A stretch of DNA of 64,000 nt, taken from NCBI RefSeq assembly GCF_030687145.1, contig NZ_CP117460.1:5146001-5210000 (forward strand), given 5' to 3'. Positions 55,242-64,000 of this stretch are shown here, one piece after another; position 1 is the stretch's first letter; the number at the start of each line of letters is the position of its first letter. The position numbers were made by a program, and so were the translations under genes. The notes beneath the pieces are model-generated. The model was not told the DNA's origin, did no database searches, and saw nothing but the letters and a program-made list of their open reading frames with translations. This stretch comes from Pseudomonas sp. FP1742. GTDB lineage: Bacteria > Pseudomonadota > Gammaproteobacteria > Pseudomonadales > Pseudomonadaceae.

Positions 55242-55730
55242 ATGTCGAAACACCTGCTCACCCCCCAAGGCGACTTTCCCGCCGTCGGCCTGGGTCGTCG
55301 CCTGGCAGCGATGTTCTACGACTTCCTGCTGTGCACCGCTCTACTGATCGTCACCAGCGGCATTTACAAGATGATCCAGATGGCGATCATCGGCGAAGAC
55401 CGTATGCGCACCCTGACCGAAGCCGGCGCACTGGACGGTGACCCACTGCTGTCGACGGTGCTGCTGTTCGTGCTGTTCGGCTTCTTCGCCAAGTTCTGGA
55501 CCTGGTCGGGCCAGACCCTCGGCATGCAGGTGTGGTGCATCCGCGTGCAAAACGCCGATGGCTCATCCATCAGCCTGTGGCAGGCGCTGCTGCGCTTTGT
55601 GGTATCGATCGCGTCCTGGCTATGCCTTGGGCTGGGGTTCTTCTGGTCGCTGTTCGACAAGCAGAAGCGCAGCTGGCATGACATCTACTCCGACACCCAG
55701 CTCGTACGCATTCCGAAGAAAACCAAATAA
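55242..55730 (+). CDS. RDD family membrane protein
   Basis: The 162-residue protein has the RDD pattern: LGRRLAAMFYDFLLCTALLIV with the R and D residues in helix 1, a second helix VLLFVLFGFFAKFWTWSGQTLGMQ, and WQALLRFVVSIASWLCLGLGFFWSLFDKQKRSWHD in the C-terminal part. Three to four membrane helices, inner membrane. Its function is not established. A good CAGAGGCAGCC ribosome site precedes ATG. Confidence 0.88.
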   Translation: MSKHLLTPQGDFPAVGLGRRLAAMFYDFLLCTALLIVTSGIYKMIQMAIIGEDRMRTLTEAGALDGDPLLSTVLLFVLFGFFAKFWTWSGQTLGMQVWCIRVQNADGSSISLWQALLRFVVSIASWLCLGLGFFWSLFDKQKRSWHDIYSDTQLVRIPKKTK

Positions 55731-55750
55731 TTCTGGCGAGCGCAAATCAA

Positions 55751-55841
55751 TGTGGGAGCGGGCTTGCTCGCGAAAGCGGTGTGTCAGGCAACATCGATGT
55801 CGACTGATCCCCCCCTCTTCGCGAGCAAGCCCGCTCCCACA
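55751..55841. repeat. REPIN
   Basis: GTGGGAGCGGGCTTGCTCGC and its inverse, spacer about 42 bp, between the convergent RDD gene and nadA. Confidence 0.92.
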
Positions 55842-55866
55842 GTTTTTGCGACTTAACTGACAGACC

Positions 55867-56925
55867 TCAAGCGTTGCCGGCCAGTTTCATCCGCGCGGCC
55901 TGCGTGAAATCGAGCATGCGCTTGAGCGGCCGAACCGCCTGCGGAATCAACGCCGGGTCGACGAAGATCTCGTTAGTGCCCTCACGCAAGCTCTTCAGCG
56001 TGCGCTCCAGGGTGTTCATCGCCATCCACGGGCAATGCGCGCAACTGCGGCAAGCCGCGCCGTTACCGGCCGTTGGCGCCTCGATGAAAACCTTGTCCGG
56101 GCACAGCTGCTGCATCTTGTAGAAGATGCCACGGTCGGTGGCGACGATCAGGGTCTTGTTTGGCAGACTTTGCGCCGCAGCGATCAGCTGACTGGTGGAA
56201 CCTACCGCGTCGGCCAATTCGATCACCGCGGTCGGCGACTCCGGGTGCACCAGAATGGCCGCATCCGGGTACAGCGCTTTCATGTCTTCGAGCTGCTTGG
56301 CCTTGAACTCTTCGTGAACGATGCAGGCACCGTCCCACAACAACATATCGGCGCCAGTCTTGCGCTGAATGTAAGTGCCCAGGTGCTTGTCCGGGGCCCA
56401 GATAATGGTTTCGCCGTTATCCATCAGGCTTTCGACGATTTCCAGCGCGCAGCTGGACGTCACCACCCAGTCCGCCCGGGCTTTGACCGCCGCCGAAGTG
56501 TTGGCATACACCACTACCGTGCGCTCCGGGTGCTGATCGCAGAACGCCGAGAACTCGTCCACCGGGCAACCCAGGTCCAGCGAGCAGGTCGCTTCCAGGG
56601 TCGGCATCAGCACACGTTTTTCAGGGTTGAGGATTTTCGCGGTTTCACCCATGAATTTCACACCGGCGACCACCACGGTCTTGGCCGGATGGGCATTGCC
56701 GAAGCGGGCCATCTCCAGAGAGTCGGAGACGCAGCCACCGGTTTCTTCAGCCAGGGCCTGAATGACCGGATCGCAATAGAAGTGGGCAACCAGCACCGCG
56801 TCCTGAGCCTTGAGCTCGGCAGCGATGGCAGTGCGGTAATAAGCCTCTTCCTCGGCGGTCAGCGGCTTGGGCTGCTTGGCGTCGAGATGGGCTTGAACCA
56901 GAAGGCGTTCGGAAATCTGCGTCAT
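55867..56925 (-). CDS. nadA: quinolinate synthase A
   Basis: The 352-residue iron-sulfur enzyme joins iminoaspartate and dihydroxyacetone phosphate to quinolinate for NAD synthesis. It has [43 protein letters not shown] and the C-terminal [17 protein letters not shown]; the cluster cysteines are among these. Single gene, transcribed away from the tRNA region. Confidence 0.95.
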   Translation of the reverse strand: MTQISERLLVQAHLDAKQPKPLTAEEEAYYRTAIAAELKAQDAVLVAHFYCDPVIQALAEETGGCVSDSLEMARFGNAHPAKTVVVAGVKFMGETAKILNPEKRVLMPTLEATCSLDLGCPVDEFSAFCDQHPERTVVVYANTSAAVKARADWVVTSSCALEIVESLMDNGETIIWAPDKHLGTYIQRKTGADMLLWDGACIVHEEFKAKQLEDMKALYPDAAILVHPESPTAVIELADAVGSTSQLIAAAQSLPNKTLIVATDRGIFYKMQQLCPDKVFIEAPTAGNGAACRSCAHCPWMAMNTLERTLKSLREGTNEIFVDPALIPQAVRPLKRMLDFTQAARMKLAGNA

Positions 56926-57132
56926 GTTCGCAAGACCTGCAGGCGCTTTCGCGCGAAAGTCGAGTATACACCCGGCTCCGGACCCTTCGGGGTACCGCCG
57001 GGAGAGTGAGTATCATCAGGCACGGACAGCGGTGAAGCTGCGCAAGGCTACAGAATATCCGGTGGATGCAAAAGATGATTCTGACCTGCGTCACGCAGTG
57101 CGATCCCGGAATGAGGTGACCTCAAATCGCGG

Positions 57133-57172
57133 GCAAAAAAAAACCCGGAAATCCTCACTTACGTGGGCCTTC
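57133..57172 (-). terminator. terminator after tRNA-Lys
   Basis: On the minus strand CTGGAAGGCCCAC and GTGAGGATTTCCGG form an imperfect stem followed by nine T residues. It lies 15 bp beyond the tRNA end. Confidence 0.75.
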
Positions 57173-57186
57173 CAGATTTTTTAAAA

Positions 57187-57262
57187 TGGTGGGTCGTGTG
57201 GGATTCGAACCTACGACCAATTGGTTAAAAGCCAACTGCTCTACCAACTGAGCTAACGACCC
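57187..57262 (-). tRNA. tRNA-Lys (anticodon TTT)
   Basis: The 76-nt cloverleaf is complete: acceptor GGGTCGT/ACGACCC, D-arm GCTCAGTTGGTAGAGC, anticodon loop CTTTTAA with TTT, T-arm GTAGGTTCGAATCC and an encoded CCA end. It reads AAA/AAG lysine codons. Confidence 0.97.
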
Positions 57263-57325
57263 GCTGTGTGGTGGCGCGTATAATACTGATTTCTAAGGAC
57301 TATTCAACACCTAATTTGAAAAAAA

Positions 57326-58018
57326 TCAAAAATAAGGTGTCGGATCGCTGATTCCGGCCGCCGCAAAGCCTTCTGCACGCAGACGGCAGCTGTCGCATTT
57401 ACCGCAGGCACGGCCGTTATCGTCCGCCTGATAGCAGGAAACAGTCAGCCCGTAATCAACCCCAAGCTTCACGCCTGCCTGAACGATCTGCGCCTTGCTC
57501 AGGTTTTGCAATGGCGCCTGGATACGGAAGCCCTGCCCCTCTACCCCGGCCTTGGTCGCCAGATTGGCCATGCGCTCGAAGGCTTCGATGAATTCGGGAC
57601 GGCAATCCGGGTAGCCGGAGTAATCCACTGCGTTCACCCCAATAAAGATGTCACGCGCGCCCAACACTTCGGCCCAACCCAGCGCCAAAGACAGAAACAC
57701 CGTGTTGCGCGCAGGCACATAAGTCACCGGAATACCTTCGCTCGGCGCCTCCGGTACGTCGATGGAGCTGTCGGTCAAGGCCGAGCCACCGATGCCATTC
57801 AGGTTCAGGCCGATTACCTTGTGCTCAACCACACCCAGGTCACGGGCAACACGCTCGGCGGCATTCAGTTCGGCGCGATGGCGTTGACCGTAATCGAAGC
57901 TCATGGTGTAGCAGCTGTAGCCTTCGGCACGGGCCATGGCCACGACCGTCGCCGAGTCAAGGCCGCCGGACAGCAGGATGACCGCACGTTTTTCTGCAGT
58001 GTTCAGTTGTTCAGTCAT
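57326..58018 (-). CDS. queC: 7-cyano-7-deazaguanine synthase
   Basis: The 230-residue enzyme makes preQ0 on the queuosine pathway. It has the PP-loop [20 protein letters not shown], and the zinc site [20 protein letters not shown] with four cysteines. ATG at 58018 gives the family length; the open frame to 58120 lies within queE. It starts 1 bp after the queE stop, so the two are co-translated. Confidence 0.95.
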   Translation of the reverse strand: MTEQLNTAEKRAVILLSGGLDSATVVAMARAEGYSCYTMSFDYGQRHRAELNAAERVARDLGVVEHKVIGLNLNGIGGSALTDSSIDVPEAPSEGIPVTYVPARNTVFLSLALGWAEVLGARDIFIGVNAVDYSGYPDCRPEFIEAFERMANLATKAGVEGQGFRIQAPLQNLSKAQIVQAGVKLGVDYGLTVSCYQADDNGRACGKCDSCRLRAEGFAAAGISDPTPYF

Positions 58019-58019
58019 G

Positions 58020-58667
58020 TCAGCGCCCCGGCTCGTCATTCCAAAGATATTTATGCAGCTGCAATTGCAGACGCACAGGCAGATTGTCCGCCACCACCCA
58101 GTCCGCCAGATCACGCGCATTCAGGTCATGGTGGCTCGGCGAGAACAGGACTTCGCCGGCACGCTCGCTCAAACCGTACTGAATCAACTTGGACACGGCC
58201 CAGTCGTAGTCTTCCCGCGAACAGATGACAAATTTCACCTGGTCGTTGGGTGTGAGCAGTTCGATGTTCTCGTAGCGGTTGCGGTGGGCTTCTTTCGAAC
58301 CCGGGGTTTTCAGATCGACGACGCGACTGACCCGTGGATCGACCGCCGAGATGTCCAGCGCGCCGCTGGTTTCCAGCGACACTTCGTAACCGGCGTCACA
58401 CAACTGCTTGAGCAAAGGGATGGCATTGGGTTGCGCCAGGGGCTCGCCACCGGTGACACAAACGTAACGCGGGCGAAAACCGGCCACTTGCTCGAGGATA
58501 TCGTCGAGCGTGCGGAGGGTGCCGCCAGTGAAGGCGTAAGCGCTGTCGCAGTATTGGCAACGCAATGGGCAACCGGTCAGGCGCACAAAAACAGTGGGCA
58601 GCCCGGCAGTCCGCGTTTCACCCTGCAACGAGTAGAAAACTTCGGTGATTCTCAATGTGTCTTGCAT
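58020..58667 (-). CDS. queE: 7-carboxy-7-deazaguanine synthase
   Basis: The 215-residue radical SAM enzyme forms the carboxy-deazaguanine base used by QueC. It has [12 protein letters not shown], the cluster motif [13 protein letters not shown] (CxxxCxxC), and [12 protein letters not shown] at 58667 is preferred; GTG at 58676 would add three residues. Neither start has a strong ribosome site. Confidence 0.93.
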   Translation of the reverse strand: MQDTLRITEVFYSLQGETRTAGLPTVFVRLTGCPLRCQYCDSAYAFTGGTLRTLDDILEQVAGFRPRYVCVTGGEPLAQPNAIPLLKQLCDAGYEVSLETSGALDISAVDPRVSRVVDLKTPGSKEAHRNRYENIELLTPNDQVKFVICSREDYDWAVSKLIQYGLSERAGEVLFSPSHHDLNARDLADWVVADNLPVRLQLQLHKYLWNDEPGR

Positions 58668-58786
58668 AGTCGCCACGGGCGTAACAGCTAAACAGGCTGT
58701 CCGCCTCCGTCAGGCACTTCAAGGAACCCCGCCAACGCGCAGATCCCAAAAAGCGTGTTTCATAAAAAGGGCATGAATTCTAACGA

Positions 58787-58815
58787 AAAAACCCGCGACA
58801 AGCGCGGGTTTCTTC
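58787..58815 (-). terminator. rho-independent terminator of the tol-pal operon
   Basis: AAACCCGCGCTTGTCGCGGG with TTTTTT on the minus strand. It lies 20 bp after the cpoB stop. Confidence 0.88.
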
Positions 58816-58834
58816 AAAACGGATGCCAGCAGGC

Positions 58835-59674
58835 TTACATGCGCTGCAAATCCCGTTGCGCCAGCTGAGCGGCGGAAGTGCCCGGATACTGGGACACAAC
58901 CTGTTGCAGAATGCCTTTGACCCGGTCGGTATGACCGAGGCGGCGCTCTACATCAGCGAGCTTGTACAGCGAATCAGGCACCTTGGGGTGCTTGGGGTAC
59001 AGCTGCGAAACCTTGGCGAAGGCCTGACCTGCACCTTGCAGATCACCTTTGGCCAGGTTCACTTCACCCAACCAATACTGGGCATTGCCTGCGTATTGAC
59101 TGTTCGGGTATTTGCGCAGGAATGCGGTGAAAGCCTGACTGGCCTTGTCGAAATCCTTGGCTTTGATCAGATCGAAGGCTGCATCGTAGTACAGTTTTTC
59201 CTTCGCCGGATCAGCCGGTTCGCTACCCGCGGCCGGAGCTTGAGTGGCGGCCGCTGCCGCACCTGCGCCGGCGGCTGCACCGGGGGCATTCAAATTGCCA
59301 CCGGTGGAAGAATTATCAGGAGTCGCGGCTGGTGCAACGCCGGATCCTATGCGCCGATCAAGATCCTGATATCGCTCCAGGTTCTCTTGCTTCATGCGCG
59401 CTACATCATTTTGCAGAACTTCGATGATGCCTTGTTGGCGCGAGATCTGCTCCTGCATCGATTGCAGTTGGTTGAACAGCTCGCCCTGTGCCGAGACAGG
59501 GGCCGAAACCCCTCCCCCGGCATAGGCGCCGTTCGTACCGTAACCCGCAGGCGGATAACTGCTCCCGCTATTGTTATAGCCGGAGTTGTCCTCGACCACA
59601 GGAACCGCAGCCCACACCGCAAGCGGTGCGAGGCTGAGAGCCAAAACAGTTACAGCACGACGGCACGTTCGCAT
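58835..59674 (-). CDS. cpoB: cell division coordinator CpoB (YbgF)
   Basis: The 279-residue periplasmic protein has a signal peptide (cleavage near VWA-AV), a coiled coil (LFNQLQSMQEQISRQQGIIEVLQNDV, about 64-110), a low-complexity Ala/Pro linker and a C-terminal TPR domain (YDAAFDLIKAKDFDKASQAFTAFL and two more repeats). CpoB couples Tol-Pal to peptidoglycan synthesis in division. Last gene of the tol-pal operon, 6 bp after pal. Confidence 0.94.
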   Translation of the reverse strand: MRTCRRAVTVLALSLAPLAVWAAVPVVEDNSGYNNSGSSYPPAGYGTNGAYAGGGVSAPVSAQGELFNQLQSMQEQISRQQGIIEVLQNDVARMKQENLERYQDLDRRIGSGVAPAATPDNSSTGGNLNAPGAAAGAGAAAAATQAPAAGSEPADPAKEKLYYDAAFDLIKAKDFDKASQAFTAFLRKYPNSQYAGNAQYWLGEVNLAKGDLQGAGQAFAKVSQLYPKHPKVPDSLYKLADVERRLGHTDRVKGILQQVVSQYPGTSAAQLAQRDLQRM

Positions 59675-59680
59675 GACGAA

Positions 59681-60178
59681 TTACTTACGCAGTTCGACGC
59701 GACGGTTTTGAGCCCAGGACTGCTCGTCGTTGCCGGTAGCAACTGGACGCTCTTCGCCGTAGGAAACCAGTTCCAGCTGAGCTGGGGAAACACCTTGCAG
59801 TACCAGGTAACGCTGAACGGCTTTCGCACGACGCTCGCCCAGTGCCATGTTGTACTCACGAGTACCACGTTCGTCGGTGTTGCCTTCCAGAACAACGCGA
59901 GCGCCGTTTGCTTTCAGGTCTTTGGCGTGAACGTCCAGAGCGCGCATGGCTTCTGGCTTCAGGTCCGAGCTGTCGTATTCGAAGTAGAAGGTGGTGATTG
60001 CGCGCAGAGCAGCTTCTTCGCTCAGGGAGCCGTCAACAGCACCAGTGTTAGCGCCGTAACCAGCGTTTGGATCAACAGCGCCTTCACCGGCGTTGTCGCC
60101 GCCTTTGGACGAGCAACCTACAGCTACAGCCATGGCCAGAGCCAGCGCAGCAAATTTACCAAACTTCAGCATTTCCAT
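59681..60178 (-). CDS. pal: peptidoglycan-associated lipoprotein
   Basis: The 165-residue lipoprotein has a signal ending AVAVGC-SS (lipobox cysteine near residue 22) and an OmpA-type peptidoglycan-binding domain: [38 protein letters not shown] and the C-terminal NRRVELRK. Anchors the outer membrane to the wall together with Tol. ATG at 60178 has AGGAGTTT upstream. Confidence 0.96.
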   Translation of the reverse strand: MEMLKFGKFAALALAMAVAVGCSSKGGDNAGEGAVDPNAGYGANTGAVDGSLSEEAALRAITTFYFEYDSSDLKPEAMRALDVHAKDLKANGARVVLEGNTDERGTREYNMALGERRAKAVQRYLVLQGVSPAQLELVSYGEERPVATGNDEQSWAQNRRVELRK

Positions 60179-60230
60179 CGTGAAACTCCTAATGAACCCC
60201 AGTGTGTTAAGTAAAACGTATAGCGCCGCG

Positions 60231-61532
60231 TCAGTTCAGGTAAGGGGACCAGGACGGTTCTCTGACTTCGCCTTGTGCGGTAGGAAGCGGGAGCCTCACG
60301 CGTCCATTAATGGACACGAGCATCAAGACTCCCCGGCCCTGCTGGCGGGTGGCGTAGATTACCATGGTGCCGTTGGGCGCAACAGTAGGAGACTCGTCCA
60401 GAGTGCTATCAGTGAGGATCTTTACACTACCGCGCTGCAAATCCTGGGCTGCCACCTTGAAGTTGGTGAAACCGTCCTGGCGGTGAATCATTACCAGGGT
60501 CTTCTCATCGGCCGACAATTTAGGGTTGGCGTTGTAGTTGCCAATGAAGGTCACACGCTCCGCACCACCACCGCCTGCGCTGGTTTTATAGATCTGAGGC
60601 TTGCCGCCACGGTCCGAGGTGAAGTAGATGGTCGAACCATCCTTGCCCCAGAACGGTTCGGTATTGATGCCAGGACCATTGGTGACACGGGTGATCTGAC
60701 GCGAACCCAGGTTCATCACGTAAATGTCCGGGTTACCGTCTTTCGACAACACGAATGCCAGGCGATTGCCATCCGGCGACCAGGCTGGCGCACCGTTCAG
60801 GCCTTCGAAATTGGTGATCTGCTCACGGCGACCGGTGTCGATGTTCTGCATGAAAATGCGCGGACGCTTCTGCTCGAACGACACGTAGGCAATGCGCTTG
60901 CCATCCGGTGCAAAGCGCGGCGACAGGATCGGTTCGCGCGATTGCAGCAGCGTCACGGCACGGGCACCGTCATAGTCCGAACGTTGCAGTGTGTAGCGAG
61001 TGTTCTTCTCGGAGAAACGCTCGGCTGTCACATACAGCAGACGTGTCGAGAACGCACCTTTGATACCGGTGAGTTTTTCGAACGACTGGTCGGAGATGTA
61101 GTGAGCCATGTCGCGCAGTTGATCGACGCCGCCCGACACGCTGCCGGTCAGCACTTGCTGCTCGGTGGCGACGTTGAACAGTGCGTACTGCACCTGCAGG
61201 CGACCGCCCGCCGGAACGATGCTGCCGACCATGACGTACTGGGCACCCAGCGCCTTGAAGTCACGGTAGATGATTTCGCTGGCCTGGCTTGGCTGGCTGA
61301 TCATGTTCTGCTTTGGAATCGGCGCGTAGTAACCCGAATTGCGCAGGTCGTTACCGATAATCTCAGCCATGTCGTCCGGCAGCACGCTACCGCCCTGGAA
61401 GCCGAAAGGCACAACGGCAATTGGAGTTGCCTGGGAGCTGCCACTGCTGACCAGGATATTTTTTTCATCTGCCGTGGCCAGTCCTGCAAAGCAGAACATG
61501 ACTACAAGCAGTCCTCGAAGAAGGTTTCTCAC
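60231..61532 (-). CDS. tolB: Tol-Pal system beta-propeller protein TolB
   Basis: The 433-residue periplasmic protein has a signal peptide, an N-terminal alpha/beta domain ([21 protein letters not shown]) and a six-blade propeller with the repeated P-x-W-SPDG / [18 protein letters not shown] units. Interacts with Pal and TolA. Its ATG overlaps the tolA stop by 4 bp. Confidence 0.95.
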   Translation of the reverse strand: MRNLLRGLLVVMFCFAGLATADEKNILVSSGSSQATPIAVVPFGFQGGSVLPDDMAEIIGNDLRNSGYYAPIPKQNMISQPSQASEIIYRDFKALGAQYVMVGSIVPAGGRLQVQYALFNVATEQQVLTGSVSGGVDQLRDMAHYISDQSFEKLTGIKGAFSTRLLYVTAERFSEKNTRYTLQRSDYDGARAVTLLQSREPILSPRFAPDGKRIAYVSFEQKRPRIFMQNIDTGRREQITNFEGLNGAPAWSPDGNRLAFVLSKDGNPDIYVMNLGSRQITRVTNGPGINTEPFWGKDGSTIYFTSDRGGKPQIYKTSAGGGGAERVTFIGNYNANPKLSADEKTLVMIHRQDGFTNFKVAAQDLQRGSVKILTDSTLDESPTVAPNGTMVIYATRQQGRGVLMLVSINGRVRLPLPTAQGEVREPSWSPYLN

Positions 61533-62608
61533 AAGGCTAGATCCTCAGGTGTGAATGTCATCTTGAATGAACGATAGGGTGCGAAATCAGCTGGCTTCAG
61601 ACCCTGCATTTCGGTCAATCGACCAATATTTTTTACAGCCGCGACTGCAGAACTGTCGAACGGCGCGTCACCGCTGGAATGAGCAACCGAAACACCGGAG
61701 ATCGTTCCGTCAGGGAGCATGTTGATTTGCAGAATCACCTTCATGCCCTTGCGGGCCGACGGTGGCTGCGCCCAACCTTCAGATGCTCGCGAACGAATCA
61801 GATCATCAAAGTTGCCCGCGGTTTCATCGCCTTGCTCATCCGCCAAAGCCTGCTGACGCTCGGTCTTATCGGACAGCAAGTCAGCCAGAGCCTGAGCCTT
61901 CTTGTCCTCTACCGACTTGCGAGCCGCGTCCTGCGCTTTCTTCTTCGCAGCATCGGCAGTCGCTTTCTTCTTCGCGTCTTCGGCGATTTTCTTCTTCGCC
62001 TCTTCCGCTTCAGCTTTCTTCTTGGCGTCTTCCGCGGCTTTCTTCTTCGCGTCTTCGACGATCTTTTTCTTCGCTTCTTCAGCGGCCGCTTTCTTGGCCT
62101 CTTCTTCAGCAGCTTTTTTGGCTTCTTCTTCGGCTTTCTTCTTGGCTATATCAGCCAATTGTTTCTCTTCGGCCTTTTTGGCTTCGGCGGTCTTCTTCGC
62201 TTCGTCGGCTTTCTTGGCTTCATCAGCCTTCTTCGCCTCCTCCGCTTTCTTCGACTCGTCGGCCTTCTTGGCTTCCTCGGCCTTTTGAGCCGCTTCTTCT
62301 TTCTTTTGTTCCGCAGCCTTCACCGCTTCCTGCTCGACCTTCTTCTGTTCCATCTGCTCGACTTCGGTCTGACGCGCAGCAGATTTCTGCGCCTCACCCG
62401 CGATCTTCTGATTGGTCTGGGTGGTCGCCCGACTTTTCGATTTCAGCTGGTACAGGGTTGCCTGGACAATCGGCTTGGCCGGCGGCAGTTCCGGTGTGAA
62501 GGCGAAACTGACAAACAGCATGCCGAACACCAGCACGTGCAAGACAATCGCCCAGACACTAGGCCAGAAGTAGCTTTCCGAGGCGGACGGCTCTCGCAGT
62601 TGCTGCAT
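61529..62608 (-). CDS. tolA: cell envelope integrity protein TolA
   Basis: The 359-residue inner-membrane protein has one N-terminal helix ([20 protein letters not shown]), a long charged helix rich in [14 protein letters not shown] repeats (about 80-240) and a C-terminal domain III ending TFTPEDLAL. Spans the periplasm to reach TolB/Pal. The repeat DNA is low-complexity and its length is likely to vary between strains. Start shares one base with the tolR stop (TGATG). Confidence 0.95.
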   Translation of the reverse strand: MQQLREPSASESYFWPSVWAIVLHVLVFGMLFVSFAFTPELPPAKPIVQATLYQLKSKSRATTQTNQKIAGEAQKSAARQTEVEQMEQKKVEQEAVKAAEQKKEEAAQKAEEAKKADESKKAEEAKKADEAKKADEAKKTAEAKKAEEKQLADIAKKKAEEEAKKAAEEEAKKAAAEEAKKKIVEDAKKKAAEDAKKKAEAEEAKKKIAEDAKKKATADAAKKKAQDAARKSVEDKKAQALADLLSDKTERQQALADEQGDETAGNFDDLIRSRASEGWAQPPSARKGMKVILQINMLPDGTISGVSVAHSSGDAPFDSSAVAAVKNIGRLTEMQGLKPADFAPYRSFKMTFTPEDLAL

Positions 62609-63069
62609 CAGGGCGCCTCGGTAATCAAGCCAACATTACCGACCCCGGCCTTCTGCAACCCGCCCATGGCGCCCATGACGGCACCGTAATCGACGGTCTT
62701 GTCACCGCGGATGAATACCTGGGTACGCTTGCCGTTATCGTTGCCAACGCGAATGATCTTGGTCACGGCGTCGGTCATTTGCGGCAAGGTCATGGCCTTG
62801 TCCTGCTGCTTTTCGGTGTCGACTTCGCTGCCAAGGTTCCAGTAGTAGGTCTTGTCAGCCTTGATCGAAATGGTCAGGACCTGAGTGTTGTTGTCCTGCG
62901 GCAAGGCTTCGCTGGAAACCTTGGGCAGATCAACTTTCACGCCCTGATTGAGCATCGGCGCGGTCACCATGAAGATGACCAGCAGTACCAGCATCACGTC
63001 GATGTAAGGCACCACGTTCATCTCGGCAACCGGCTTGCGCTTTTTGCGAGCTCGAGCGATTAAAGCCAT
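62608..63069 (-). CDS. tolR: protein TolR
   Basis: The 153-residue ExbD-type protein has a basic N-terminus, one helix (VPYIDVMLVLLVIFMVTAPML) with the proton-path aspartate D24, and a periplasmic domain ending GVGNVGLITE. With TolQ it forms the motor that energises TolA. 14 bp after tolQ. Confidence 0.95.
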   Translation of the reverse strand: MALIARARKKRKPVAEMNVVPYIDVMLVLLVIFMVTAPMLNQGVKVDLPKVSSEALPQDNNTQVLTISIKADKTYYWNLGSEVDTEKQQDKAMTLPQMTDAVTKIIRVGNDNGKRTQVFIRGDKTVDYGAVMGAMGGLQKAGVGNVGLITEAP

Positions 63070-63083
63070 TGGAAATTACCTGC

Positions 63084-63779
63084 TTATTCTTCGCTGGTGT
63101 GCACTTTGCGGTGCAGGATCGCCTGGAATTCATCGGCGAAGGTGTAATAGCGGCCCAGCAGGGTTTCGCTGCGGGCAGCAAAACGGTTGTAGGCGATAAC
63201 GGCCGGAATGGCGGCAAACAGACCGATCGCGGTAGCAACCAGTGCTTCGGCGATACCTGGAGCCACAGTGGCCAAGGTCGCTTGCTGGGCGGTCGCCAGA
63301 CCACGGAAGGAGTTCATGATGCCCCAGACTGTACCGAACAGACCGATGTACGGGCTGACGGAACCGACGGTGGCGAGGAACGGCAGGCTCTGCTCGAGTT
63401 TTTCTTCCTCGCGGGAGATGGCTACGCGCATGGCACGCGCCACGCCTTCCATGACCGCTTCCGGATCAACGCCCGACTGCTGACGCAGACGGGAGAATTC
63501 CTTGAAGCCGGCACGGAAGATTTGCTCGACGCCGGAATCCGGATCAGGGTTGCTGCCGGCCTGACGGTAGAGTTTGGACAGGTCGATACCGGACCAGAAG
63601 CGCTCTTCAAAGCTCTCTAGGGCACGTCGACCGGCGCGCAGCAAGTTGCTGCGCTGAAAGATCATGATCCACGAGGTCACCGATGCGGCTACCAGGATCA
63701 GCATTACCAGTTGCACCACGACACTGGCATTGCTGACCAGGCTCCACATGGAGGAATGGTCGACGACGTTAGCTTCCAC
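63084..63779 (-). CDS. tolQ: protein TolQ
   Basis: The 231-residue ExbB-type channel protein has three helices ([59 protein letters not shown]) with the conserved GTVWG and ATAxGL motifs. Proton-driven motor of Tol-Pal. Overlaps the ybgC end by 11 bp. Confidence 0.96.
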   Translation of the reverse strand: MEANVVDHSSMWSLVSNASVVVQLVMLILVAASVTSWIMIFQRSNLLRAGRRALESFEERFWSGIDLSKLYRQAGSNPDPDSGVEQIFRAGFKEFSRLRQQSGVDPEAVMEGVARAMRVAISREEEKLEQSLPFLATVGSVSPYIGLFGTVWGIMNSFRGLATAQQATLATVAPGIAEALVATAIGLFAAIPAVIAYNRFAARSETLLGRYYTFADEFQAILHRKVHTSEE

Positions 63780-64000
63780 GCTTTATCTCCTGCTTTAAGT
63801 GTGTACCCGCGCCGCTCACGTCGGCGAAGGCCGCACGTAGAGTTTCGGGAATGGCCCGGGGTTTCAAACTGTTAGTGCGCACACAGGCCACCAGAAACTG
63901 CCCTTCGCAGAGCAGCACATTATCCGTAGCCCGCCTGACCTGCTGTTTGAAGCGCAGGCTGACCCGGTTCAACTCAATCACCTCAGCACTTACCAGCAGT
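63769..64000 (-). CDS. ybgC: acyl-CoA thioesterase YbgC, C-terminal part (partial)
   Basis: The last 76 or so residues of a hot-dog-fold thioesterase, running off the window. The frame reads [20 protein letters not shown], matching the strand-helix end of YbgC proteins, which cleave short-chain or phospholipid-linked acyl-CoA esters at the envelope. It is the first gene of the tol-pal operon in most proteobacteria, as here. The N-terminal catalytic Asp is outside the window. Confidence 0.88.
   Translation of the reverse strand, partial: LLVSAEVIELNRVSLRFKQQVRRATDNVLLCEGQFLVACVRTNSLKPRAIPETLRAAFADVSGAGTHLKQEIKRGS

Overview
The window is about 60 % GC and reads as core chromosome of a Pseudomonas of the fluorescens group. 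The evidence is the hexose/Entner-Doudoroff locus (zwf-pgl-eda, hexR, edd-glk-gltR-gtrS, gts glucose transporter, oprB), the arcDABC cluster, the GcsR-controlled glycine cleavage operon, the fadD2-fadD1 pair beside a lipase and a MaoC gene, tolQRAB-pal-cpoB, and about twenty REP/REPIN repeats of the GTGGGAGCGGGCTTG type. No phage, plasmid, insertion sequence or CRISPR array was seen.

Layout. 1-10 kb: a truncated LacI-type regulator, a GST, an AT-richer orphan gene, a DUF6124 gene behind a structured leader, an ECF sigma factor translationally coupled to a glycine-betaine-type binding protein, a PhnD-like protein and a desaturase separated by a 452-bp tandem duplication that created a chimeric ORF, then GNAT, BrkB, peptide deformylase and CsbD genes. 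10-19 kb: two acyl-CoA ligases, a monoacylglycerol-lipase-like hydrolase, MaoC, DUF2383, DUF3820, a class V aminotransferase and an intradiol dioxygenase. 19-38 kb: glucose uptake and catabolism. OprB and GtsABCD import glucose, Glk phosphorylates it, Zwf/Pgl/Edd/Eda run the Entner-Doudoroff pathway, and Gap and MgsA act on the triose phosphates. HexR boxes lie at zwf and between edd and gap, GtrS/GltR is encoded inside the locus, and A-rich Crc/Hfq-type motifs sit at the starts of gtsA, oprB and an AGE-family epimerase gene. 38-46 kb: a second DUF6124 gene with the same structured leader, a CoA transferase and arcDABC with an ANR box. 46-55 kb: gcsR, three 18-bp GcsR-like sites and a sigma-54 promoter before gcvH-gcvP-sdaA-gcvT. 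55-64 kb: a cold-shock protein, RDD protein, nadA, tRNA-Lys, queC-queE and the tol-pal operon, cut off inside ybgC.

The most unusual signal is a pair of about 200-nt leaders in front of the two DUF6124 genes (about 1815-2050 on + and 38889-39105 on -). Their sequences differ in the stems but keep the same helices through compensatory changes. In both, the central strand can pair either with an upstream strand or with a repeat of that strand just before the start codon, as expected of a two-state RNA switch. Other notable observations are the 452-bp duplication with its in-frame chimera, a spacing-conserved promoter module shared by gtsA and the AGE epimerase gene, and nested perfect inverted repeats after gcvT.
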